A stretch of DNA of 64,000 nt from Flavobacteriaceae bacterium UBA3611 (lineage in GTDB: Bacteria > Bacteroidota > Bacteroidia > Flavobacteriales > Flavobacteriaceae), in contig DFLU01000005.1 of assembly GCA_002375495.1 (NCBI GenBank), positions 182,379-246,378 on the forward strand. Reading direction: 5' to 3'. The notes under the pieces were generated by a model, which saw nothing but the letters and a program-made list of their open reading frames with translations, was not told the DNA's origin and made no database searches. Below are positions 16,371 to 26,085 of this stretch, piece after piece. The first letter of the stretch is position 1; every line of letters begins with the position of its first letter. A program made the translations under genes and the position numbers.

Positions 16371-18363
16371 AGCTTACAGTATTTCTTTGATTATATGCTT
16401 CCGCTCCTGCTTCGAGACAGTTTAGAAGTACCTCTAAATTTTTTATTATTTTTCCATCAACACTTTTCAATGTCTTACTTGTCGGATGTCCGAAAAACAC
16501 CTTATATTCCACATTACCAGAATCGACTAATTTTTGAGTAAAAACTAAATGATTCGGATTAATTGACGCGCCTATCGTACTGTTATGTGTTACCACAATT
16601 ACTGGAATTTCTGTTGAAATTTGTTTGATTAGCTCATTTACTTCATTTTTAAGAAAAATATTATCAAATGACGATTCAGGTTCGTCAATTAATAGCAAAT
16701 CGTGCTTTAAAGCATCACTAATTTCGTGTAGCAGGTTAAATTCAGAACGCTCCCCACCAGAAACCTCGTAACCGTGTTTGTTTAAAGTTCTATAATCTAT
16801 CGCCACGAAGTATTTATAATATTCAGTTTCCTCAATTCCGATGTTTTGTAATGAAATTAAAAACTCATAGGGATTATCATAATTGTTGAAAGCCTCGCTA
16901 AAGCTTAATTTACTTTTGCTTTTATTTTTTAATTGACTTGCTCCAGTATATTTTTTTGTTTTTGCTAAGACTTTAAAGCCCCTTATTTCCTTACTGTCTA
17001 TTATCTTTTCGGTTTGGACTTTCTTTACTAAATTCCTAAATTTCTGGACTTTGATTTTCTCTAATTGAATTTGTAAGAAATCAACCTCTTCAATTGATGT
17101 AGTGGTTGAGCGAAATCTCAAATTTTCTTTTATGGTCTCAATTAGACTATTTGTCCATTCCTTTTTTAAGTTAGTTTGGTAAAGCTCATTATGCTTTTCA
17201 ATTAAGTCAACAATTAAGCTTTTCAAAATTTCATCGCTAATATGCTTGTTGACGATTGTTTTATATTCATTGGCTTCTATCAAAGTTTCAGTTGCAGAAA
17301 TCAATTTTTTAATGTTATTTAAGCTGTCCAATGTAAACTTTGTTTCGTTGTATAATTTACATTTGGAAAACGTGTCTAAACTATCACTTTCAGTAGCATA
17401 CTTCTTTAAAGAACTCAAATATTTTTCGAGGGAAACTTCATTGGATTTTAAGTCGATATCATTTACATCTAATACAACATCTTTAAACTCCTTCAAATAG
17501 TTTTCGGTTATTAAACTATGTCTTGTAGTAACTAATTTTTTGAAGTTTTCTTTATCATTTTGAAGCAGAGAAAACTGTCGTAAATATTTGACATTATCAA
17601 AGTTCTGACAGATTTTATCAAGTGTATATGTTTTCCCTGAAGAACGTCCGCCAACGATAACATTCAATCCTGTTGATAAGATTATCCCATCATCGGTTGC
17701 TTGAAAAAAGTCGTTTCCGTCATCTTTAGAAAGAAAAACTTTTGCTTTGTCATATAAGCAACCTTTAATAGCATTAAGTGTGTTTTCTTCAACATCAATG
17801 AAAGTTTGTTTGGTTGGATATGATGTCATATTTTCGACGAACCGACAATCACTAAATATTACTGGTGTTAATTTATCGGCTTCTTTAATGCAGGTTTTGA
17901 ACTTTCTTAAACTTGTTACTTCGCCTGCAAAAATATTATTCCCTAATTTTTTTAAAGTCTCAGGTTTGATATTTGGTTTTTTATCATAATGTGGGATTAA
18001 CAGATAATCTTTTAAGTTCAGAAAAACTTCTGTTAGTTGTTCGTAGCTAATCGAATCATCTTTTGTTGGAATGAGTTTTTGGACTTTTTGACATTTTTGC
18101 GCGAAATCATCAAGATTTTCATTTTCTGAAATTAAAAGTAAATGACCACCTTCTAAATCAATTTCTATCCCTGGGAAAATTTTTATATTGAGCGCTTGGC
18201 AAATTTGTTCGAACTGAGTTTTATCGAACAAGTTGTGATTGGTAATGGCAATACAATCAATTTCAAGTTTGTTTACATATTCCTTTAAAGATTCTAAATG
18301 GAAAATGAAATTCCTATCGCTGATAGATTGTACGGTGTGAATGTGTAGGTCTATTTTCTTCAA
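16351..18363 (-). CDS. PHP phosphoesterase-ABC/SMC ATPase fusion, probable defence protein
   Basis: A 670-residue two-domain protein. The N-terminal PHP domain (about residues 1-195) shows metal motifs DLHIHT, ITNHN, PGIEID and PHYDKKP. The rest is an ABC/SMC-type ATPase: Walker A VGGRSSGKT (about 242), a coiled-coil-like middle, signature SGGERSE (about 542), Walker B LLLIDEPESSFDN (about 560) and a switch histidine in VVTHNS. PHP domains cut phosphate esters in nucleotides or nucleic acids. The family resembles TrlF-type ATPases found in defence islands. It sits next to type III restriction-modification genes. A nuclease gated by the ATPase is my inference. Confidence 0.8.
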   Translation of the reverse strand: MKKIDLHIHTVQSISDRNFIFHLESLKEYVNKLEIDCIAITNHNLFDKTQFEQICQALNIKIFPGIEIDLEGGHLLLISENENLDDFAQKCQKVQKLIPTKDDSISYEQLTEVFLNLKDYLLIPHYDKKPNIKPETLKKLGNNIFAGEVTSLRKFKTCIKEADKLTPVIFSDCRFVENMTSYPTKQTFIDVEENTLNAIKGCLYDKAKVFLSKDDGNDFFQATDDGIILSTGLNVIVGGRSSGKTYTLDKICQNFDNVKYLRQFSLLQNDKENFKKLVTTRHSLITENYLKEFKDVVLDVNDIDLKSNEVSLEKYLSSLKKYATESDSLDTFSKCKLYNETKFTLDSLNNIKKLISATETLIEANEYKTIVNKHISDEILKSLIVDLIEKHNELYQTNLKKEWTNSLIETIKENLRFRSTTTSIEEVDFLQIQLEKIKVQKFRNLVKKVQTEKIIDSKEIRGFKVLAKTKKYTGASQLKNKSKSKLSFSEAFNNYDNPYEFLISLQNIGIEETEYYKYFVAIDYRTLNKHGYEVSGGERSEFNLLHEISDALKHDLLLIDEPESSFDNIFLKNEVNELIKQISTEIPVIVVTHNSTIGASINPNHLVFTQKLVDSGNVEYKVFFGHPTSKTLKSVDGKIIKNLEVLLNCLEAGAEAYNQRNTVSYEILKD

Positions 18364-18539
18364 TTCTTACTATTTTTAAATTACCGTCAAGAGTATTTTA
18401 TTAGCTTCATATGCAAACACAAGGATTACCCTTTTAGCTAATCACTAACAAGTTTTTTAATTATTATTATAACTAATGAGACAAGTTAAACATTTAGATA
18501 AAGTGCGATGACTTCTTCAATTTGAAACTTACCTGGACA

Positions 18540-21107
18540 TTATGCATTGGCTTCATTTAATGTATTTTCCAATGTTTCCTTAAATTCATTTTCATTTTCG
18601 TTATTATAAAATGGAACGCCTGTTATCAAATATTTATCAGAGTCAATTTCTATTGTCGTTTTATCTTCTCTAATCTCTTTTAAGAAGTCTTCTTTCCATT
18701 TATCGTGAGCTTTCAAATGGTTTCCTTTCGGCTCAATGAATACTTGATAAGTCAATTCATTCCCTGCTTTTTGTTTACAAAATAGAACGAAATCTGGCTC
18801 AAAAGCTCTGCCCATTTTATCAATGATTTTGATTTCTCTTTCATTACGAATCAAGTAAATATTTTCAAAGGATTTTTCTAAATTTTCGAAACGTCTAGCG
18901 AACATTTTCACAAACTCTTTTTCTTCACTAGTTCCATAATTTGCATTGTAAACATACCAAGGTTCATTAGCAACCAAGCCTTCTTGACCATCTGCTCGTT
19001 CACTATCTTTATAAACTTTTATTTCTTTGTCTTTAAATACTTCGTGTACATATTTGTTGAAATATTCAGAGCCTTCATATTCCGTAAGATTTGATTTAAT
19101 TTCAGATTCAATAGTTTGTAATAAACCTTGAACTGCTAACAAGTAATCACGATTAGAAATCTTTGATAGTCTTTTTTTTGAGCCGTTAAAGGTAATTTCT
19201 AAACCACCTAAATAATTTGGGTTTTCAATTAAATTAGATAGAGATTCAGTTTTAGGAAAATACCTTATAATATTTGAAAAATAATAAAACGGATTTTGAG
19301 CAAGAGCATATCTTGTTATGTGTTTTGGAATTGCAGAAATTGCGATGTCTTTTTGCTCTATTTTTTCAGTTTTACTCTCTTTTTCTTCTTTTTCGAAAGC
19401 AATTGACATTACTCCAATACCAGATGATAGAGTGAAAGCGAAATTTCGTTTTGAAACACCTAAATCAGAGAAAGATTTTACATTGTTATAGCTCTTTGGT
19501 ACTTTCTTATTAAATATTACTTTTCCTGTTTTGTAGAAATCTGTTTCTTTAAATCCTAACTTTAAAGTTAGTTGTTTAGTTTCCAGTTTGTCATCGTCTT
19601 CATAAATTCCAGATTCTACTAAAGCTTTTTTCAATTCAGAAATGTATCGATTATCTTCTTTAGTATGATAATACAATTCTTCTAATGCCTTTAAATCATT
19701 TGTAGTGTCATCATCATACTTTCGTTTATATTTATCTTGTCCTTCCTCTAGTGTAAAAGGAAAATACCTAGCACCTCTACCAATCAATTGAGCTTCCGAA
19801 AGTGTTGTTTTCCCAATTTTAGTATTTGAACCACCAGTATTCTGACCTTCATATAATCGAACTATATCAAATAGATTTAAAACATCCCAACCTTCATTTA
19901 GTTTTTGAACTGCAAAAACAGCTCTAATTGGATTGTTTACATTTTCTAAAGTATTTAATAATTCATCACTTTTTTTGCCTTCTAATAAGCTTTTTTTGTC
20001 TTTAGAATTTGATTCATTAGCACTTAAACAATTTTCTTCTTTGAAGTTTGATTTTATTCTTTTAGAAATTTCATTTAATGTTATATTCTGGGATTCAAAA
20101 AATGAAAATGCTTTTTGAATGATTTGAACAGTTGAAGTTTCTTGAATGTTCTTAACCATTGAAACCGAAAAACCCTCAATCAATTTATGAAAATTGACTT
20201 TGTTTTGCTCCGATTCTTTAATTGTCTTTTTCGCTTTAAATAGAATTACTGGTTTTAAGTTAATTCCTTTTGAATTTGCTAATTCTTGACGATATAAGTT
20301 CAATATCAATGCTTGGATTATTCGTTCACGTTCATCATATAAAGACCTTATTAAATTAATTTCTTTAGAGTATTTATCAATTCTAAACTGTGCAAGGTCG
20401 TATTTATGAATGACCTTGTCTTGATATTTTTCAACTATGGCTTGACTATCATAATCTAAAGTAGCTGTAAATTCTAAAAGGATATTTTCAAAATTTGTTT
20501 TATGAATTCTGTCTACTATTTCTCCCCAAACTTCTGCATTATTATGATGTGCTTCATCTGAAATAAGAACTGTTTTTCTGTTTTCGAAATCTTCAAAGCT
20601 TATTCCGTTTTCTTTGACATTAGTAAATAAACCAGATGTTAACTTTTGAATTGAAACAAAATTTATATTAATGTTTTGGTTGTCAGCTTCGTCAAAATTT
20701 TGAACCTCTTTTACAAAAACCTCTTTACTATTAACTACTATTTTATTCGCAAATAAATATTTAGACGATTGAGGATTTAAGAAGTTATCTTTTGTTTTAT
20801 TAATGATATTATTAGAATTTACAAAGAAGAGGAAATTTCGATAACCTTTTTCATATAGGTATAGAATAAGTCCAGCCATAACTAATGTTTTCCCACTACC
20901 TGTTGCCATATTGTAAAGAAGGTGATAAGGTTTGTTAGGCTTACCATCAAAATCCTCAATGTCAGAATAGATGTATCTTCTAAAGGATTCTTCTTGATAT
21001 GGTCTAATAGAATATTTTAAATTATCTGTGATATAATTTGGAACATTCACTTGTTCAAGTGCCTTACGTGCAAAGGGATTATCGAATATGTTATATAGAA
21101 ATGCCAT
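18540..21107 (-). CDS. res: Type III restriction endonuclease, Res subunit
   Basis: An 855-residue superfamily 2 helicase-nuclease. Helicase motifs: motif I MATGSGKTLVMAG (about residue 67), motif II SDEAHH (about 182), motif III EFTATLDY, motif VI QLIGRGARYFPF (about 440). The C-terminal nuclease core reads FEPDFVLF followed by FIEPKGNH (about 765-795), the D...E-K pattern of type III Res proteins. It works with Mod and ATP to cut DNA at pairs of inversely oriented sites. The mod gene ends 2 bp upstream. Length is within the family range, so the gene looks intact. Confidence 0.93.
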   Translation of the reverse strand: MAFLYNIFDNPFARKALEQVNVPNYITDNLKYSIRPYQEESFRRYIYSDIEDFDGKPNKPYHLLYNMATGSGKTLVMAGLILYLYEKGYRNFLFFVNSNNIINKTKDNFLNPQSSKYLFANKIVVNSKEVFVKEVQNFDEADNQNININFVSIQKLTSGLFTNVKENGISFEDFENRKTVLISDEAHHNNAEVWGEIVDRIHKTNFENILLEFTATLDYDSQAIVEKYQDKVIHKYDLAQFRIDKYSKEINLIRSLYDERERIIQALILNLYRQELANSKGINLKPVILFKAKKTIKESEQNKVNFHKLIEGFSVSMVKNIQETSTVQIIQKAFSFFESQNITLNEISKRIKSNFKEENCLSANESNSKDKKSLLEGKKSDELLNTLENVNNPIRAVFAVQKLNEGWDVLNLFDIVRLYEGQNTGGSNTKIGKTTLSEAQLIGRGARYFPFTLEEGQDKYKRKYDDDTTNDLKALEELYYHTKEDNRYISELKKALVESGIYEDDDKLETKQLTLKLGFKETDFYKTGKVIFNKKVPKSYNNVKSFSDLGVSKRNFAFTLSSGIGVMSIAFEKEEKESKTEKIEQKDIAISAIPKHITRYALAQNPFYYFSNIIRYFPKTESLSNLIENPNYLGGLEITFNGSKKRLSKISNRDYLLAVQGLLQTIESEIKSNLTEYEGSEYFNKYVHEVFKDKEIKVYKDSERADGQEGLVANEPWYVYNANYGTSEEKEFVKMFARRFENLEKSFENIYLIRNEREIKIIDKMGRAFEPDFVLFCKQKAGNELTYQVFIEPKGNHLKAHDKWKEDFLKEIREDKTTIEIDSDKYLITGVPFYNNENENEFKETLENTLNEANA

Positions 21108-21109
21108 AT

Positions 21110-23146
21110 TTAATCCTTTTTAATTTGGTAAAAATCTTTGGTTACTGTTCTCTCATTTTTATCAACTTGAAAATCTTTATCATCAATTGAAGATAAGTTT
21201 ACATACAATTGATTTTTATCCAATAACTCTATTAAATGTTCTTTTTGTTGTTTTAAATCTAATTCTTTAAGTTCATCAATATGTTCTTCTTGTTTCTGAA
21301 TATCTAAATTGTAATTGAGGAATGATTTAGCTTTCATTTGTTCCCAAATCTGCAATAAGGTTTTATTGTCTTTTGCTTCTTCAATTTGTTCTATGAATTT
21401 TTGATTATATTTTTTAAGCTCGAAATATGTATATGAACCTCCGCTTTTCCAATTAATAGCTTTTGAAATACCTGATTGGTCTCCATTAATAACATTTTGT
21501 AGTCTGATTGTGCTGTCATTTTTGCCATAATCGAGTTGTTCAATTCCAACATACTGTCTTCCTAATTTATGAGCAACTCCAGCTGTCGTTCCGCTTCCTA
21601 AATGATAATCTAAAACTATATCATTTTCATTGGTTGACATTTCGATAATTCTTCTCAATAATTTTTCGGGTTTTTTCCCTTTTTTTAAGGTAACTCCACC
21701 TTCTGACGCAATTCCTTCATAAGCAATATCAGTCCATATATTTGTTAGTAGAGTAGTAGGTGTTTCTACACCATCAATATTTTTAATTTTTTTCGAATAA
21801 AAAGCAATTTCTTGACCGTTTAATAAAAATCGAGAATCATTATTTTCTCTCTTAACCTCAAATACTTTTTCATTATTTTTTTTGGACTTCTTTTTTATAT
21901 CAAGAGTATCTTTTCCAGCATCGTCTCCAATAGCAGTAAGACGAAAAACGGAATTTGAATTTTTTAATGCGAAATCACTTAATTTTTGAATGTATACGCC
22001 TTCTCCTATTTTCTTTTGAACTTTACTATATGGATGATGTGTTGTGTCTGGGTCAATTCCTTCTTCACGACAAATGATTTTTCTAATATCATCTATAATC
22101 CATTTTTCTGGCTGTTCTTTTATATTGGTAATGTAGCCTGTATAATTTGTATCATATCCAGAATCCACATATTGTAAATTATAATTAAAATCATTTTTTG
22201 AAACTCCATACATTAATATATATTCTGCGGTTTCAAATAGTCCTAAATTCACAGTTTTAAAGCCAGATGGTGATTTTGTTCTAACAGAAATAAGGTTTAT
22301 GAAATTTTCAACACCAAAAATTTCATCCATCATTATTTTTAGGTTGGTTTTATTATGGTCATTGATTTGAACAAAAATCACACCCGATTTATGTAACAGT
22401 TTTTTTGCGGACTTAAATCGATTGTACATAAACGTAAGCCAACTAGAATGAGTAAAAGAGTCATTATATTTAAATGAATCACTTCCAGTATTGTAAGGTG
22501 GGTCAATGTAAATAAGCTTTATTCTTTCAGAAAATTCTTGCTCTATTGTATTTAGAGCTAATAAATTATTGCCTTTAATTATGAGGTTGTCAGTAATCGT
22601 GTTTTCTGGAAGTTCTCTTTTTTTATTTAGTTCAGCATTTCTCGTAAAACTTTTGAAAGTATGTTCGCCTTCTTCATTGAAGGTTTTAGCGTTAGTTAAA
22701 ATTTTTGGTTCTAGTAATTGTGTGATTTCATCTTGAGCTAGAATTTCATTAAAAAAGATTTCTTCTCGCTTATCTTCCTCTTTACTTTGACCACCTTCCA
22801 AGATACAATCCTTGAATGGCCAAACTAAAGAAACTTCGTTTCTTTGTTTTAGGAATTTACCATCTATTGTAAGACCTACTTTTATTCTGTATTTCGTGTA
22901 ACTATCGTTTGAATAATTTTTTTGTTCTAAAAATTGGATAAACAAGTTTTGGTCAAAAACTAAAGTTCCTTTTATATCCAAAAAGAATTTTTCTTTCAAT
23001 TCTTTATTATCAAGCAATAATTCTAAAAGTCCAACATCAAAATTCTGTGCTTTACTGATTACAACCCATTTTTTTAATTCTCCATTGTCGGAAACAAAAT
23101 TGTTTTCGGTTTTGAGTTGTTTTTCTAATGCTTCGTATAGTTTCAT
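21110..23146 (-). CDS. mod: Type III DNA methyltransferase, Mod subunit
   Basis: A 678-residue adenine methyltransferase giving the target specificity of the type III system. The catalytic motif IV is DPPYNTGSDSFKYND (about residue 218) and the SAM-binding motif I is LDYHLGSGTTAGVAHKLGR (about 515). Motif IV precedes motif I, which marks the beta class, as in other Mod proteins. The target recognition domain is the region between them (about 290-480). Its start overlaps the small HTH gene by 4 bp (ATGA). I saw no simple-repeat tract that would suggest phase variation. Confidence 0.93.
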   Translation of the reverse strand: MKLYEALEKQLKTENNFVSDNGELKKWVVISKAQNFDVGLLELLLDNKELKEKFFLDIKGTLVFDQNLFIQFLEQKNYSNDSYTKYRIKVGLTIDGKFLKQRNEVSLVWPFKDCILEGGQSKEEDKREEIFFNEILAQDEITQLLEPKILTNAKTFNEEGEHTFKSFTRNAELNKKRELPENTITDNLIIKGNNLLALNTIEQEFSERIKLIYIDPPYNTGSDSFKYNDSFTHSSWLTFMYNRFKSAKKLLHKSGVIFVQINDHNKTNLKIMMDEIFGVENFINLISVRTKSPSGFKTVNLGLFETAEYILMYGVSKNDFNYNLQYVDSGYDTNYTGYITNIKEQPEKWIIDDIRKIICREEGIDPDTTHHPYSKVQKKIGEGVYIQKLSDFALKNSNSVFRLTAIGDDAGKDTLDIKKKSKKNNEKVFEVKRENNDSRFLLNGQEIAFYSKKIKNIDGVETPTTLLTNIWTDIAYEGIASEGGVTLKKGKKPEKLLRRIIEMSTNENDIVLDYHLGSGTTAGVAHKLGRQYVGIEQLDYGKNDSTIRLQNVINGDQSGISKAINWKSGGSYTYFELKKYNQKFIEQIEEAKDNKTLLQIWEQMKAKSFLNYNLDIQKQEEHIDELKELDLKQQKEHLIELLDKNQLYVNLSSIDDKDFQVDKNERTVTKDFYQIKKD

Positions 23147-23343
23147 TTATTGGTCGTTCTTTCAATTAGTAATTCTTTGACTTGCACATTTAAAATTTCT
23201 GCAATTTTGTACAGGTCTTCTAAACTCGGTTGTCTTTTGTTTTGAGCATAAGAGTGCACCATATTGTAACTCTTTCCCAATTGTTCTGCCAACCAGATTT
23301 GTTTTATTCCTTTCTGTTCCAAAACCTCTTTTATTCGGTTCAT
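23143..23343 (-). CDS. Small XRE-family HTH regulator (controller of the RM genes)
   Basis: A 66-residue protein consisting of one helix-turn-helix domain (LAEQLGKSYNMVHSYAQNKRQPSLEDLYKIAEIL). Its stop overlaps the mod start in an ATGA, so it heads the restriction-modification operon. Proteins of this size in that position act like C proteins, delaying restriction until the host DNA is methylated. A 7-5-7 inverted repeat at 23391-23409, about 50 bp upstream, is a likely operator. Confidence 0.85.
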   Translation of the reverse strand: MNRIKEVLEQKGIKQIWLAEQLGKSYNMVHSYAQNKRQPSLEDLYKIAEILNVQVKELLIERTTNK

Positions 23344-23390
23344 TTTGAATTTTTTTAATTCAGTTCACTAAAGTAAAGAACATTTTCAAT

Positions 23391-23409
23391 ATACTCACTA
23401 AATGAGTAT
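23391..23409. promoter_or_regulatory. Inverted repeat ATACTCA-N5-TGAGTAT, candidate operator
   Basis: A perfect 7-bp inverted repeat with a 5-bp spacer lies 48 bp upstream of the start of the small XRE regulator, in the only gap before the restriction-modification operon. The spacing fits binding by a dimeric HTH protein. Confidence 0.5.
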
Positions 23410-23456
23410 TAAAATTATCATATGAATAATATATAATTGGCAAGGCGCGAATTGTT

Positions 23457-25037
23457 TTACTTAAATATAGACCGCGCCTCATCATAAACCCGTTCAAAAT
23501 TAGCTTCTAAATCAGCTTTAGAAAACGGATTAGTTTCATTAGGAAGTTCCCTTTGAATATCTGCTAACTTAAACTGCACCTTCTTATCTCTACCATCAGC
23601 ATACGTGATAAACTCGCCCTGTTTCAATCTGAAAAATACGTCCGCCCGAATCTTTGGGATTTCTTTTTCGCCTGTAGTAACTCTTGTGTCAAAATCGAGG
23701 TTATGTCCCCGACTGATACTCTTGGTTGGGTCTTTAATGATTTCAAAAAAGCGTTCGTAATATTTTGCGGTGTCCGGGTCATTTACCTTTCCGAAAAACT
23801 GGTAGGAAAGATTGCTTAAAATAGCTTTGCTCGCTTTATCGCCATACATCATATCGTTTTGAATTTTATCCTGCATCACGTAAATTGTAGAGATATTATA
23901 GCTTCTCAATGTAGCTGGAATACGATGCATATTCAACAAACGAATGGTCGGTGCTTCTTCCATCAGCAAGAACGACGGTTTAGAATTCCGAACGCTCATT
24001 TGCTTTGTAATGGTGTGTATAATTGTAGCTATTACTGGCGAATAGGACGTTTCAAATTTTGGGTTGTTGACTATCGAAATTACCGCTGGATTTTCCTCGC
24101 TATTGATATTCAATGGCACTTCGTCTGCGGACAATGCCATAAAAATGCGCTGTGTACTAATTCGTTTCAGCGCATTTGCCAAGGTGCTTTTAACACCAGC
24201 AGTCTGTCTTTCAGAATCCTTGCCACTTATAAATGCATCTGCCATTGCCCTTGAGGTGGTGTTGGTTTCCAGAAACTGAATCAAACTTTTAGTATCGAGA
24301 AATTGATAAACAGCTATCAAATGGGGTAACGTACAGTATTTTGGATATTCCGTTTTTAATTTCCAAATCAATCCACCAATCAAACCTTCCGCAGCATCGT
24401 TGAAGAATTTTGTCGTGCCAGTTGTTCCGCTTTCTCTTTGCTCTAAAAGGTTTTCGATTAACACCCTTGACACCTCATTTACGCTTTCCTCGTTCTCTAA
24501 ATAACGTGGCGCAATAGGATTTACCCTGTGGATGATTTTATCAAAGGAAATGACCCTAAATGGGATATCACTATCCTTGAAAAGCGGATATGCCATTTCT
24601 GTCAATTCAAAATCTTTATAGTCGTGAATTATTCCGCAAAAACCTTCTTTTTTAAAATGCTTTAAAAATCCATAAACCACGCTTTCGGTCTTACCACTTC
24701 CCGCAGAACCGATGATGGATGCACCACGTTTAATATTGTCTAATTTGAAATTTCCTTTGGTGGTGGCAAAATTAACTTGGTATTTGCTATCGCCATTTTT
24801 TGGGCTTTCGGTTTTATGTAAAAAAACATAAAGTCCTGTATTAATTAGCATTAGCGGACAAACCAAATAGAGCAATATAGATATCAATTCATTTCCTTCG
24901 GACAAATAGAACACGAGAACTAAAAGCAGTATGCTATTTAAAAGAAACGCATATTTTGATATCCGAAACGTTGCATAGAAAACCATACTGGCCAGACCAA
25001 TAATTGAAAGTGTCGTTATGAGATTGTCTATCTGCAT
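23457..25037 (-). CDS. Type IV coupling protein (VirD4/TraD family, MobC in CTnDOT naming)
   Basis: A 526-residue ATPase that brings the relaxase-DNA complex to the conjugation channel. Two or three N-terminal transmembrane helices (about residues 5-75) are followed by the motor domain: Walker A GSAGSGKTES (about 111) and Walker B SFLLMEEAPT (about 340). The order and the DKIQNDMMYGD segment are typical of Bacteroidetes coupling proteins. It lies 5 bp downstream of the relaxase gene, forming a mob operon on the strand opposite to the tra genes. Confidence 0.92.
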   Translation of the reverse strand: MQIDNLITTLSIIGLASMVFYATFRISKYAFLLNSILLLVLVFYLSEGNELISILLYLVCPLMLINTGLYVFLHKTESPKNGDSKYQVNFATTKGNFKLDNIKRGASIIGSAGSGKTESVVYGFLKHFKKEGFCGIIHDYKDFELTEMAYPLFKDSDIPFRVISFDKIIHRVNPIAPRYLENEESVNEVSRVLIENLLEQRESGTTGTTKFFNDAAEGLIGGLIWKLKTEYPKYCTLPHLIAVYQFLDTKSLIQFLETNTTSRAMADAFISGKDSERQTAGVKSTLANALKRISTQRIFMALSADEVPLNINSEENPAVISIVNNPKFETSYSPVIATIIHTITKQMSVRNSKPSFLLMEEAPTIRLLNMHRIPATLRSYNISTIYVMQDKIQNDMMYGDKASKAILSNLSYQFFGKVNDPDTAKYYERFFEIIKDPTKSISRGHNLDFDTRVTTGEKEIPKIRADVFFRLKQGEFITYADGRDKKVQFKLADIQRELPNETNPFSKADLEANFERVYDEARSIFK

Positions 25038-25042
25038 ACTCG

Positions 25043-26074
25043 TTAGATTCCTATTGAACTTGATTTTATGGCCACTTCTGCGCCACGTCTCAATCGCTTA
25101 AAGACCCGAAGTGCTATTTGTGCCTGACTTACTGGAATACTCGGCACTATGGGCAATCCTGATTTGCTTATCATTTTAAAAGCCAATGCTTTTTCATTGG
25201 CAGGTAATTTCATCAAAGCGGAAAAATATAGGTTTGGATTCTTTACAAAGGTCTTTTTAGCTTTGTAGGTCTCTGCGTAATTGCGCTTATATCCAAACGT
25301 CTTATCAAAAGTTTTTTCCGCTTTCGCGAAAAATGCATCTCTATCAAAACCTCGTTTTACTTTTTTTCCGTGCATTTCAACTTCAGAAGCTTTGTGTTTA
25401 CTTCCTGGCGAAAGACTTACAGAATTTGAGGCATCCTTTCTGCTCACGATAATATGGATATGACTTTGGTTTCCATCTTTCGCCATTCCCTGGACAATTC
25501 GTTTTCCGTTTTGTTGATGTGGTGCTTGTCGTTCTAATTTGGCAATTTCCTTTTCCATTTTCTTGATATTCCCTTCAGCTCGTCCTTCTTGAACATTTCG
25601 GATATCCGTTTTGAGCTGAAGTATTTTTGTGGCGAAAGGTTGGTTCTCTTTTATCTGAAAGTCCGTCCCCTTGAAAGTTCTTTGATGCTCAATTTTGGCG
25701 TAGTATTTTATGTCGTCTATTGATATAGGTCGTCCATTGATTTCACGATTGAAACTGGCAACATAATCTTTCATCAGCTCACGAGTGTAAGTTTTTAAAT
25801 CTTGACTATTGTTCTGAAGTTTTCGTAATTCATACTTTGATGGGCTGACTGTAATCGAATAAAACTTGGGCTCTTTCTTTTTCAATTTTGCCGTGTTTCC
25901 ATCAATTTCTTTGACCACTTCTTCAGCTGAAATCTCGTCGCCATATTGGTTGAAAAAGTGTTCTATATCTGGTTGTTCTAAACCTTCATTTTCTTTCTCT
26001 AAATAGCCTACAAAATCCGCTGAACTTTGGCTATAATTACCGCCCATTTTTTGAGCTGTGATTGTGATATACAT
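25043..26074 (-). CDS. Relaxase (MobB-type, DUF5712-like)
   Basis: A 343-residue protein predicted to nick oriT and pilot the strand. The signature is SHIHIIVSRKD with H205 and H207, the metal-binding histidines of a relaxase active site; H130 in KIEHQRTFKG may be the third. The N-terminus (MYITITAQKMGGNYSQSSADFVGYLEKE) is typical of the flavobacterial relaxase family listed as DUF5712. Which residue is the nicking tyrosine is not clear; Y124 and Y125 are candidates. It is followed by the coupling protein and preceded by an accessory protein gene 11 bp away. Confidence 0.85.
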   Translation of the reverse strand: MYITITAQKMGGNYSQSSADFVGYLEKENEGLEQPDIEHFFNQYGDEISAEEVVKEIDGNTAKLKKKEPKFYSITVSPSKYELRKLQNNSQDLKTYTRELMKDYVASFNREINGRPISIDDIKYYAKIEHQRTFKGTDFQIKENQPFATKILQLKTDIRNVQEGRAEGNIKKMEKEIAKLERQAPHQQNGKRIVQGMAKDGNQSHIHIIVSRKDASNSVSLSPGSKHKASEVEMHGKKVKRGFDRDAFFAKAEKTFDKTFGYKRNYAETYKAKKTFVKNPNLYFSALMKLPANEKALAFKMISKSGLPIVPSIPVSQAQIALRVFKRLRRGAEVAIKSSSIGI

Positions 26075-26085
26075 AGTTCAAATAT

